A stretch of DNA of 13,462 bases from Bacteroidota bacterium. Lineage in GTDB: Bacteria > Bacteroidota > Bacteroidia > Chitinophagales > Chitinophagaceae. Where the stretch lies: positions 1 through 13,462 of the forward strand of contig CANFLP010000048.1 of NCBI GenBank assembly GCA_947447835.1, written 5' to 3'. Shown in pieces: positions 6,774 to 13,429 of this stretch (position 1 is its first letter; every line of letters starts with the position of its first letter). The notes beneath the pieces were generated by a model, which saw only the letters and a program-made list of their open reading frames with translations, made no database searches and was not told the DNA's origin. Both the position numbers and the translations under genes were made by a program.

Positions 6774-7574
6774 TTAATCAATTATTCGCTCGGCATTACT
6801 CATATTAGTCATGCCATTTTTTTGTAAAATTTCTTTTGCAAGGTTTAAGTAATTCACGGTGCCCTTGCTATCTGCATCATATAAGATTACAGGTTTGCCA
6901 ACACTTGGGGCTTCACTCAATCTTGTATTACGATGTATAATAGTTGCAAAAACCATATCGTCAAAATGTTTGCGTACCTCACTTACTACTTGATTGCTCA
7001 AACGTAAGCGACCGTCATACATTGTCATTAAGATTCCTTCTATTTGCAAATCTGGATTTAATCTGCTTTGAACAATCTTAACGGTGTTTAATAATTTACC
7101 TAAACCTTCTAAGGCAAAAAATTCGCATTGTACTGGAACAATTACACTGTTGGATGCTACTAATGCATTTACTGTGATTAATCCCAATGAAGGCAAACAG
7201 TCGATGATAATAAAATCGTATTGGTCTTGTATCGGAACTAATAATTCTTTTAATACATTTTCTCTATTAGGGAAGTTAACTAGTTCAATTTCGGCACCCA
7301 CTAAATCAATATGGGAAGGAATAACGTCCAAATGAGGAATCTCGGTTTTTAGGATAATATCTACCAATGGGGTATGATTAATCATCCCGTCGTATAAGCT
7401 TGTAGTAATATTGTGTAAATCAAAACCCACTCCAGTGGTACTATTGGCCTGAGGGTCCGCATCAATCAGTAAGGTTTTGTATTCCAAAACAGCCAAACTA
7501 GCCGCAATATTTATTGCAGAAGTGGTTTTACCCACACCTCCTTTTTGATTCGCAATTCCAATTATTCTTGCCAT
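6774..7574 (-). CDS. parA: Chromosome-partitioning ATPase ParA (Soj)
   Basis: A deviant Walker-type P-loop ATPase that binds DNA nonspecifically as an ATP dimer and moves ParB-parS complexes. From the ATG at 7572-7574 it has 266 residues, typical of chromosomal Soj-type ParA. The deviant Walker A KGGVGKTT is at 11-18, the A' region LLIDADPQAN at about 35-44, Walker B FIIIDCLPSLG at about 121-131, and SEAPS at 220-224. There is no N-terminal helix-turn-helix, so it is not a plasmid P1-type ParA. An in-frame TTG nine codons upstream (7599-7601) was rejected as start because it lies inside the presumed -7 promoter element. parA leads a tight operon with parB, the DUF5683 gene, dapB and rrf2. Confidence 0.97.
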   Translation of the reverse strand: MARIIGIANQKGGVGKTTSAINIAASLAVLEYKTLLIDADPQANSTTGVGFDLHNITTSLYDGMINHTPLVDIILKTEIPHLDVIPSHIDLVGAEIELVNFPNRENVLKELLVPIQDQYDFIIIDCLPSLGLITVNALVASNSVIVPVQCEFFALEGLGKLLNTVKIVQSRLNPDLQIEGILMTMYDGRLRLSNQVVSEVRKHFDDMVFATIIHRNTRLSEAPSVGKPVILYDADSKGTVNYLNLAKEILQKNGMTNMSNAERIID

Positions 7575-7598
7575 AAAATAGGTATCCTTAATTTCTGC

Positions 7599-7606
7599 CA
7601 AAAATA
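7599..7606 (-). promoter_or_regulatory. Probable -7 promoter element of the parA-parB-DUF5683-dapB-rrf2 operon
   Basis: TATTTTTG on the minus strand matches TAnnTTTG exactly and ends 24 bases before the parA ATG, implying a leader of about 17-19 bases. No -33 TTTG was found. It forms the left arm of the inverted repeat shared with the opposing promoter. Confidence 0.55.
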
Positions 7607-7619
7607 AGGCTTTTGGCCC

Positions 7620-7627
7620 TATTTTTG
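7620..7627 (+). promoter_or_regulatory. Probable -7 promoter element of the metallophosphoesterase gene
   Basis: TATTTTTG matches TAnnTTTG exactly and ends 16 bases before the ATG at 7644, giving a leader of only about 10 bases. No -33 TTTG is visible upstream. It is the right arm of the 7599-7627 inverted repeat. Confidence 0.5.
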
Positions 7628-7643
7628 TCCTTTAAATCCCTAT

Positions 7644-8879
7644 ATGAGAAACCCTGTTTTTATTTCGATTCTACTCCTAGTATTGATTATCATTGATTTT
7701 TACATTTATCAGGTCATAAAACACCTTTTACAGGGAAGCGGGCCAGGGGTTAAGACCGGGGTAACTATTATTTATTGGTTCATTTGTATTGTTAGTTTAG
7801 GGTCTTTTTTATTATTTCCATACCTGAACAACCCTTATTTTAGGCAATATATCTTTTCAATGAGTATGGGTTGGATGTTCACCCAGCTTTTGATGGCCCT
7901 AGTTTTTTTAATTGATGATATCAGAAGAGGTACATTTTGGACATTGGGTAAGATCACCTCATACACAGGGGCTCAATTTATTAATACCGAAAATGGTATT
8001 CCAAGATCCACTTTTTTAAGTTGGTTAGGAGTGGGTATGGCATCCTCCTTGTTTTTTTCCTTGATATACGGGTTTGGCAATAAGTACAATTATAAAATTA
8101 TTAAAAAGAAAATTGCATTAAGTGGATTGCCTTCTGCATTTAAAGGTTTTAAAATTATTCATATTAGTGATATACATAGTGGTAGTTTAAAAGACCAAGC
8201 TGCTGTTCAAAAAGGAATTGATTTGATAAAAAATCAAAATGCTGACATGGTGCTATTTACTGGTGACTTAGTAAATGATCGTGCAATCGAAATGCATGAA
8301 TGGATGGAAGTTTTTAGTCAGATTAAGGCACCACATGGCGTTTTTAGCACATTAGGCAATCATGATTATGGCGACTATGTTCAATGGGATAGTGTACAAG
8401 CAAAACAACAAAATTTAGAAGACTTAAAACAAATGCATGCTAACTTAGGGTGGAGATTGCTTATGAATGAAAATGTGAAAATTGAGAAAGAAGGGGCATA
8501 TATTCAATTGGTAGGTATTGAAAACTGGGGTGCAAAAGCGAGGTTTCCTAAGTATGGCAAAATGGACAAGGCAATGATTGGAGTTCATGAGGAAGATCCT
8601 ATTATTTTAATGAGTCATGACCCTAGTCATTGGGAAGCCGAAGTAATTCCTAAGTATCCTCATGTAGATTTAATGTTATCAGGTCATACCCATGGAATGC
8701 AATTTGGGTTAGAAAATCCTTATTTTAAATGGAGTCCAGTACAATGGGTGTATAAGCAATGGGCAGGCATTTATAATTCAGGCGTTCAGCAATTATATGT
8801 AAACAGAGGGTTTGGATTTTTAGGTTATCCAGGAAGGGTAGGTATTTTGCCAGAAATTACTGTAATTGAGTTGGTTTAA
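7644..8879 (+). CDS. Membrane-anchored calcineurin-like metallophosphoesterase (YkuE-like)
   Basis: A 411-residue protein with about four hydrophobic segments (roughly 5-27, 38-60, 70-91 and 126-144), then a calcineurin-like phosphoesterase domain from about 168. The dinuclear-metal motifs are complete and in order: SDIH (D176, H178), GDLVND (D208), LGNHD (N239, H240, D241), SHDP (H325) and SGHTHG (H348, H350). The layout resembles YkuE-type membrane metallophosphoesterases; related enzymes include UDP-2,3-diacylglucosamine hydrolase LpxG and cell-wall or lipid phosphodiesterases. The substrate cannot be told from sequence; a lipid-linked one is plausible given the anchor. The ATG at 7644 fits the -7 element upstream. 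It shares a promoter region with parA, and an outer-membrane protein gene follows after 69 bases. Confidence 0.93.
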   Translation: MRNPVFISILLLVLIIIDFYIYQVIKHLLQGSGPGVKTGVTIIYWFICIVSLGSFLLFPYLNNPYFRQYIFSMSMGWMFTQLLMALVFLIDDIRRGTFWTLGKITSYTGAQFINTENGIPRSTFLSWLGVGMASSLFFSLIYGFGNKYNYKIIKKKIALSGLPSAFKGFKIIHISDIHSGSLKDQAAVQKGIDLIKNQNADMVLFTGDLVNDRAIEMHEWMEVFSQIKAPHGVFSTLGNHDYGDYVQWDSVQAKQQNLEDLKQMHANLGWRLLMNENVKIEKEGAYIQLVGIENWGAKARFPKYGKMDKAMIGVHEEDPIILMSHDPSHWEAEVIPKYPHVDLMLSGHTHGMQFGLENPYFKWSPVQWVYKQWAGIYNSGVQQLYVNRGFGFLGYPGRVGILPEITVIELV

Positions 8880-8918
8880 CGAATAATTAAGAATAGGGCA
8901 GTGTAACTTGCATCTAAG

Positions 8919-8926
8919 TATTTTCG
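8919..8926 (+). promoter_or_regulatory. Weak candidate -7 element for the 197-residue outer-membrane protein gene
   Basis: TATTTTCG has one mismatch to TAnnTTTG and ends 22 bases before the ATG at 8949, the same distance as other elements here. No -33 TTTG is placed properly. The gene may instead be read through from the metallophosphoesterase. Confidence 0.3.
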
Positions 8927-8948
8927 TTTAATTATAAATAGAATTGTC

Positions 8949-9542
8949 ATGAAAAAGTATATCGCCATATTAATAGTTTGTTTTGTTACTACTTCAGTGA
9001 ATGCCCAAGAGAAATTTAGTTTTGGAATCAAAGTAGGGCAAAATTTTTCTAGTGTAAATAACGTTGCAGTGGATCATAATACCGCATCATATCATGCTGG
9101 AGCAGTTATGTATATAGGCATCAATGATAAAATGGGCATCTCATCAGAAGCAATCTTATCGCAAACTAAATTAGAAACTACTCCTGCAATAATTACAAAC
9201 TACGTGAATGGAGTGGCTTTGCAGCCAGAAACGTATCATCTTAATTATTTGTCAATACCTATTTTATTTGAATTGAAGCCTATTCAAAAATTAAGTATTC
9301 AAGCCGGCCCTCAGTATAGTATTTTGTTAGATCAAAAAAAGGACGGGGTTGGAAACGCCAGCATGGCATTTAAAAATGGCGAATTTGCATTTGTGGGCGG
9401 CGCGAAATTAAATTTAGGCGGTTTCTTTTTATATGGTAGATACGTGGTTGGCATGCAAAACATAAATGAATTGCAAGACCAAACTAAATGGAAAACCACT
9501 CAATGGCAATTAGGCGTAGGCATGAACCTATTTAATTTTTAG
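8949..9542 (+). CDS. Outer-membrane beta-barrel protein, porin-family (OMP_b-brl type)
   Basis: A 197-residue protein with a clear signal peptide: MKKY, a hydrophobic core to about residue 16, and cleavage after VNA at residue 19 with Gln at +1. The mature part starts with FSFGIKVGQNFSS, the glycine-aromatic opening strand common in Bacteroidota small beta-barrel proteins (PF13568-like). Further alternating strands follow, such as YLSIPILFELKP and IQAGPQYSILL. It ends in QLGVGMNLFNF, whose terminal Phe suits recognition by the BAM machinery. About eight strands are expected for this length. No ligand or transport role can be inferred. The last 15 bases overlap the 3' end of the opposing DUF4954 gene, and a terminator candidate follows at 9550-9569. 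Confidence 0.88.
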   Translation: MKKYIAILIVCFVTTSVNAQEKFSFGIKVGQNFSSVNNVAVDHNTASYHAGAVMYIGINDKMGISSEAILSQTKLETTPAIITNYVNGVALQPETYHLNYLSIPILFELKPIQKLSIQAGPQYSILLDQKKDGVGNASMAFKNGEFAFVGGAKLNLGGFFLYGRYVVGMQNINELQDQTKWKTTQWQLGVGMNLFNF

Positions 9543-11741
9543 TTGCTTTTTAACTTCGGTTAATTTTTTCCCAAGTGATTCAATGTGCTTGTTTTGATCA
9601 TTGATAAAACCATTGTCTTCTAAAGCGCCCACCACTGCATTCATCTCAGCTTCGTTTTCGTATACCATTTTTCTAAATGGATTCGCGTAATCCTTAGCTC
9701 TCGTTTTTTGTATACGTGTAGTAATGTCTTTTTTAATTTCAAAATAAGTGTCAATCCATGCTATTAACTGAGTTGCAGATAATTTGCCTAATTGTTTGCC
9801 AGTCAGTGCTTCAAGGCAAGCAAGCGCATGGTTGTTTTTTCGGCTACTATATTTTTCAGATTCCTGTTCGTAAAAAGAGTGTACTTCATCCCAACTCTTA
9901 ATATGGTCATTCTTAATTTTGCTCAACAAGCTATCTACATTCTTTTGAGGAATCAATTGTCCGCCAATATTTGCCCAGGTTAAATTAGTAGTGCTCAATT
10001 TTATAGTGTGCACGGCATTTAAAATAGCTTTCCCTTTTTTATTTTCTATGGTTTCTAAAACAGCTTCGATACCATACATGAAAATCATTTTTTCAAACAT
10101 ATGGTAAGCATCATAGGACTTTACCAATTTAGTTTTTCGCTTGCTATTTTCAAATCCGGTCACTATCACTTCTAAAGCATCAATTTCTTTTTTGCTTTTT
10201 GATTTTAATAAGTCTTCCCCTAGGTTAAACAACTTATTATCATCGGTAGGAATTGGCTTTTTACTTTTATTTAATTGAGCGATGGCTACCGCTTTTGCAA
10301 TTATTTTTCTTGCATTCACTAATTCGTTTACTGAATCAGGGGCTAGGTAATCATATTCGAAAATGGGTGTTTTGTATTTACGTTTATCACGGTCTACATA
10401 CTTCCATGCATTTCTTGCTAAGGCGTAAAAATTATATAAGAACCAATAACCAGGCATGATGATTAATTCATCCTTAAGCGGCTCGTTGCTTATGAGTGAA
10501 AACGGAAGTGGAATAGCTAATTCGTAATTATAGTCTCCTTTGTTTAATAAAGAGAAGCTTGCAAACTTGGAGTTATGTTTGATGCTTACACAAAGTCCAG
10601 GCCAAAATCCACGACCCATAATCACTTCTCCATCGGCTCCGCGACTATTATGGTTGGATCCCAAAGTAGCACCTGCAGCAATATTACTCTGCCCCATAAC
10701 CAAGGCTGCACATAGGAAGCTATTATTATGATGCTGTTCGTGTGCTGGAAAGATTAATGAGTTTAATACCTCACAACAAGATATGGTAGCATTTGGTCCT
10801 AAGAAAGAGTTAATTAATCGCGCCCCGTATTTTAATTGAGAGTAGTCTGATAAAACAAAACGAACTGCCTTAATGCCGTAGAAAATTCTACAACCATAAC
10901 CAATGATTCCATTTACCAATTCACAACCTTCTCCCACTTGCGTTTTTGCATCTGGATGTGAGTTGATAGTTACATTCTTAATTTTATTGGCGCCTTTTAA
11001 GTAGGCATCTTCTCCCACCCAAACATCTTTGATGATTTTACAGTTTTTGATAACGGTACGGTCTCCAATTTTTCCGTAGTAACCTAGTTTATTATCAAAT
11101 TGATTATCGGTTAATTCAATAAACTTTTTCTGTAGTAGTAAGTCTTCTCTATGTCTAGTCCATAAATAGGCATCTCCTGCTGTCATACCGTTAAATGGCA
11201 ATACTTTACGCCCCGTATTTTCATTGCAAAGTTCTAGCCAGATTCTTACCGACTCAGATTCCCCTTTTTTAATGATACCGTTTCCAAATTTTGAGTGGTT
11301 GGTAGTTACTAGCTCATTTACATTATTAATGATTACTTCGTTGCCTAAAATATAATGCGACATGTAATTCACATTATGAATAGACACATTATTCCCAAAG
11401 TCAGAACTAATGATGGTAGAATTATATAAACCAATAGGTACGATTAAATCGCTAAAGCTAAGACAGCTGCTTTCTAAATTACCAATGCGAATTAATCCAA
11501 AGAAGGAACAGTTTTTGACTAATTCAGGATTAAACTCGTTGGATACTAATATGTTTGACCAATCGTCACTGGTATTTCTATTTCGAACAAGAATTTCAAT
11601 TTCTAATGCACTTAGCTTTCGATATTGAATGCCACTACGATTTTGTTTATTACGTAAATAGTATTCATCCTTCCCTTTTGGCAGGTCTTTAATAAAGCCA
11701 TAACCTAATTGACCTACAGAAATCTTTTTAATATTATTCAT
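9528..11741 (-). CDS. DUF4954-family protein with left-handed beta-helix-like region
   Basis: A large (737-residue) Bacteroidota protein of unknown function. There is no signal peptide or membrane segment, so it is probably cytoplasmic. Residues about 75-155 and 220-400 show short hydrophobic repeats of the hexapeptide kind (for example IGDRTVIKNCKII, VGEGCELVNGIIGYG, LINSFLGPNATI), suggesting a left-handed beta-helix as in nucleotidyl- and acyltransferases. A dense conserved-looking stretch, FPAHEQHHNNSF (331-342) followed by TLGSNHNSRGADGE (359-372), has His and Asn residues that could form an active site. From about 425 the protein is mainly alpha-helical, ending in a Lys-rich coiled-coil-like segment (about 715-737). 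Acyl- or sugar-nucleotide transfer is an inference from the fold only. The ATG at 11739-11741 has its own promoter; the 3' end overlaps the opposing gene by 15 bases. Confidence 0.85.
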   Translation of the reverse strand: MNNIKKISVGQLGYGFIKDLPKGKDEYYLRNKQNRSGIQYRKLSALEIEILVRNRNTSDDWSNILVSNEFNPELVKNCSFFGLIRIGNLESSCLSFSDLIVPIGLYNSTIISSDFGNNVSIHNVNYMSHYILGNEVIINNVNELVTTNHSKFGNGIIKKGESESVRIWLELCNENTGRKVLPFNGMTAGDAYLWTRHREDLLLQKKFIELTDNQFDNKLGYYGKIGDRTVIKNCKIIKDVWVGEDAYLKGANKIKNVTINSHPDAKTQVGEGCELVNGIIGYGCRIFYGIKAVRFVLSDYSQLKYGARLINSFLGPNATISCCEVLNSLIFPAHEQHHNNSFLCAALVMGQSNIAAGATLGSNHNSRGADGEVIMGRGFWPGLCVSIKHNSKFASFSLLNKGDYNYELAIPLPFSLISNEPLKDELIIMPGYWFLYNFYALARNAWKYVDRDKRKYKTPIFEYDYLAPDSVNELVNARKIIAKAVAIAQLNKSKKPIPTDDNKLFNLGEDLLKSKSKKEIDALEVIVTGFENSKRKTKLVKSYDAYHMFEKMIFMYGIEAVLETIENKKGKAILNAVHTIKLSTTNLTWANIGGQLIPQKNVDSLLSKIKNDHIKSWDEVHSFYEQESEKYSSRKNNHALACLEALTGKQLGKLSATQLIAWIDTYFEIKKDITTRIQKTRAKDYANPFRKMVYENEAEMNAVVGALEDNGFINDQNKHIESLGKKLTEVKKQLKIK
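9550..9569 (+). terminator. Candidate intrinsic terminator with a C(UUCG)G tetraloop
   Basis: TTAAC (9550-9554) and GTTAA (9559-9563) pair perfectly around TTCG (9555-9558), followed by six T (9564-9569). It lies eight bases after the stop of the outer-membrane protein gene on the same strand. The closing C-G with UUCG is an unusually stable loop, but the stem is only five pairs and AU-rich. The DNA also encodes the C-terminus of the opposing DUF4954 protein. Confidence 0.55.
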
Positions 11742-11744
11742 ATT

Positions 11745-11770
11745 GTGAATTGATACAGTTATTAATTCAC
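11745..11770. repeat. Inverted repeat filling the DUF4954 leader
   Basis: GTGAATTGATA (11745-11755) faces TATTAATTCAC (11760-11770) around CAGT, with 10 of 11 pairs matching (G11752 against T11763 is the exception). It lies between the -7 element at 11773-11780 and the ATG at 11741, three bases from the start codon. Transcription beginning near 11767 would give a leader that is almost entirely this hairpin; as DNA it would be an operator over the start site. Confidence 0.6.
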
Positions 11771-11772
11771 TA

Positions 11773-11780
11773 CAAAGATA
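11773..11780 (-). promoter_or_regulatory. Probable -7 promoter element of the DUF4954 gene
   Basis: TATCTTTG on the minus strand matches TAnnTTTG exactly. It starts immediately after the stop codon of the helicase gene (11781-11783), so any -33 contact would lie within the last helicase codons. No TTTG is visible there. Confidence 0.5.
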
Positions 11781-13064
11781 CTATCCGCGATTGGCTTTGT
11801 TGCTCGAAAATCTTCTTTTTTGACCTCCTTTAGCCCCAAATCCACCCTCATGCTTGGGTGCTCGGCCTCTTATATTTTGAGGTTTGCTTCTGCCGCCGTC
11901 ATTGGAGGTTTTATTAACATGAAATTGTTGCATTGGGAAGGGGTGCTCGAAAATTACAGGCACAGTCTTTCCAATCAATTTTTCAATGTCTGCCAAGAAT
12001 TCTTTTTCTTCATAATCGCAGAATGACAATGCAGTACCCTCGGCACCTGCACGACCCGTTCTTCCAATTCTGTGTACGTATGTTTCTGGTATATTAGGAA
12101 TATCAAAATTGATTACATGTGCAAGTTCATCTACGTCTATGCCTCTTGCAGCAATATCTGTTGCAACTAACACACGCGTTGTCTGCTCCTTAAAATTACT
12201 CAATGCTCTTTGTCTTGCATTTTGAGATTTATTGCCGTGGATGGCTTCTGCAATAATATTATTCTTAGTTAATAGCTGAACTACTTTGTCAGCACCATGC
12301 TTAGTTCTGGTAAATACCAAGGCCGTTTTAATGGCTGGATTTTTTAATACTTCTACTAATAAGGCGTTTTTATTAACCTTGTCTACAAAATAGACTGCTT
12401 GATCAATTATCTCAACTGTAGAAGATACCGGAGTTACGGTTACTTTTTCAGGATTGTGTAAAATACTATTTGCCAAGTTCACAATTTCAGGAGGCATTGT
12501 TGCTGAGAAAAATAACGATTGTCTTTTCTTTGGCAATACCGCAAGTAATTTTTTCACATCATGCACAAAGCCCATATCCAACATTCTATCTGCTTCGTCT
12601 AAAACAAAAAATTCAACGTCTCTAAGACTTATAAAACCTTGATTCATTAAATCTAGTAAACGACCTGGTGTGGCTATTACTACATCCACTCCATTTTTCA
12701 ATGCAGTCACCTGTGGGCCTTGTCCAACACCACCAAAAATTACCGTGCAATTTAACTGCGTGTGTCTGCCATAGGCATTAAAACTTTCCGCAATTTGAAT
12801 GGCTAGCTCACGCGTAGGTGTAACTATCAAACATTTAATTCTTTTTCTTTTTTCTACAGGTTTTGCAGAAAGCATTTGTATAATAGGTAGGGTAAAAGCG
12901 GCTGTTTTCCCGGTACCAGTTTGGGCACATCCTAATAAATCCTTTCCTTCTAATAAAATAGGGATAGATTGTTCTTGAATGGGCGTAGGGGTAGTGTATC
13001 CTTCTTCAAAAAGTGCAAGTAATATTGGCTCAATTAAATTTAAGGACTTGAAATTTGTACTCAT
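11781..13064 (-). CDS. DEAD-box ATP-dependent RNA helicase, RhlE-like
   Basis: An ATP-dependent RNA-unwinding protein of 427 residues, probably acting in ribosome assembly or RNA turnover in the cytoplasm. All helicase motifs are intact: Q motif (F5, Q30), motif I AQTGTGKT (47-54), Ia PTREL (83-87), Ib TPGR (132-135), II DEAD (156-159), III SAT (187-189), IV LVFTRTK (about 249-255), V ATDIAARGID (about 301-310) and VI HRIGRTGR (331-338). VLDEADRMLDMGF is typical of the RhlE group. The C-terminal tail from about 385 is rich in Arg, Lys and Gly (GGRSK, RGRAPK, GGQKRR) and probably binds RNA nonspecifically. The start is the ATG at 13062-13064; an in-frame TTG four codons upstream is less likely. 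The gap to the upstream MmcQ gene is 44 bases with only a poor -7-like sequence (TACCTTGC, 13073-13080), so co-transcription is possible. Confidence 0.96.
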   Translation of the reverse strand: MSTNFKSLNLIEPILLALFEEGYTTPTPIQEQSIPILLEGKDLLGCAQTGTGKTAAFTLPIIQMLSAKPVEKRKRIKCLIVTPTRELAIQIAESFNAYGRHTQLNCTVIFGGVGQGPQVTALKNGVDVVIATPGRLLDLMNQGFISLRDVEFFVLDEADRMLDMGFVHDVKKLLAVLPKKRQSLFFSATMPPEIVNLANSILHNPEKVTVTPVSSTVEIIDQAVYFVDKVNKNALLVEVLKNPAIKTALVFTRTKHGADKVVQLLTKNNIIAEAIHGNKSQNARQRALSNFKEQTTRVLVATDIAARGIDVDELAHVINFDIPNIPETYVHRIGRTGRAGAEGTALSFCDYEEKEFLADIEKLIGKTVPVIFEHPFPMQQFHVNKTSNDGGRSKPQNIRGRAPKHEGGFGAKGGQKRRFSSNKANRG

Positions 13065-13108
13065 AATGGAGTGCAAGGTACAGCTTTTAAATTTGAGGGC
13101 CTTTTTGG

Positions 13109-13429
13109 CTACTTTCTAACCAATGAATAGGAGGAATACACCAATGCCTGAATGATTCTTGAAGGCACTATATGGTTTAGGTGTAATGTGTTCCAATGCT
13201 TCTTATTCATGTGAAAACCGGGGAAAATAGCATCTGGATATTGGTCCCTTTGTTCAATAATATCATCTGGTGTGGCCTTGTAGTTCATGGTGCCGGGTAA
13301 AGCAGCTAAATCTAAAATGATAAATATCTTTCCTTTGGTTTTGAGTACTAAATTGTCTTCTCCAAAAGGAAAGCACTCCTCTGCCTCGGGCAGAGAGAGT
13401 GCATATTCTCTTATTTCATCTATTTCCAT
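13109..13429 (-). CDS. MmcQ/YjbR-family protein, possibly shortened at the C-terminus
   Basis: A 106-residue protein of the MmcQ/YjbR family (PF04237), which has a CyaY-like fold and is often called DNA-binding without firm functional proof. Recognisable parts are REYALSLPEAEECFPFGED (7-25), the strand pair LVLKTKGKIFIIL (27-39), and PGFHMNKKHWNTLHL (69-83), the conserved lysine-tryptophan stretch. It ends SSYSLVRK. Members usually run ~110-120 residues and, from memory, finish with a motif like SYxLVxxKLPKK. Here the frame after the TAG stop continues PKR, so one change from a Leu codon (TTG) to TAG could have removed the tail. The ATG at 13427-13429 is clear, but the promoter lies outside or is not visible in the 33 bases upstream. 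The helicase gene follows after 44 bases. Confidence 0.88.
   Translation of the reverse strand: MEIDEIREYALSLPEAEECFPFGEDNLVLKTKGKIFIILDLAALPGTMNYKATPDDIIEQRDQYPDAIFPGFHMNKKHWNTLHLNHIVPSRIIQALVYSSYSLVRK

Larger units (their letters stand above)
7599..7627. repeat. Inverted repeat carrying two opposed -7 elements
   Basis: CAAAAATAAGGC (7599-7610) faces GCCCTATTTTTG (7616-7627) across a 5-base centre. Eleven of twelve pairs match; the exception is A7607 against C7619. Each arm contains one TAnnTTTG element, so the parA and metallophosphoesterase promoters overlap face to face and each -33 region coincides with the other's -7 region. It is unlikely to be a terminator, because both neighbouring genes start here. 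Confidence 0.7.

Noticed and set aside
7575..7601. Longer parA start at TTG 7599-7601 adding nine residues (MAEIKDTYF before MARII)
   Set aside because: The TTG lies inside the exact -7 element match, so it would precede the transcript; the ATG at 7572-7574 gives the usual ParA N-terminus.
9711..9726. GTATACGTGTA-like sequence as a possible parS site
   Set aside because: It lacks the CACGTG core and flanking symmetry and lies within the DUF4954 coding region.
13065..13076. Longer helicase start at TTG 13074-13076
   Set aside because: The ATG four codons downstream gives the typical short lead-in before the Q motif; the extra residues add nothing recognisable.
13099..13109. GCCTTTTTGGC hairpin between the MmcQ and helicase genes as terminator
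   Set aside because: Three-pair stem with the T run in the loop and no trailing T tract; too weak.
13129..13134. AGGAGG Shine-Dalgarno-like sequence on the plus strand
   Set aside because: It is antisense to the MmcQ gene and no plus-strand gene follows; Bacteroidota rarely use such sites.
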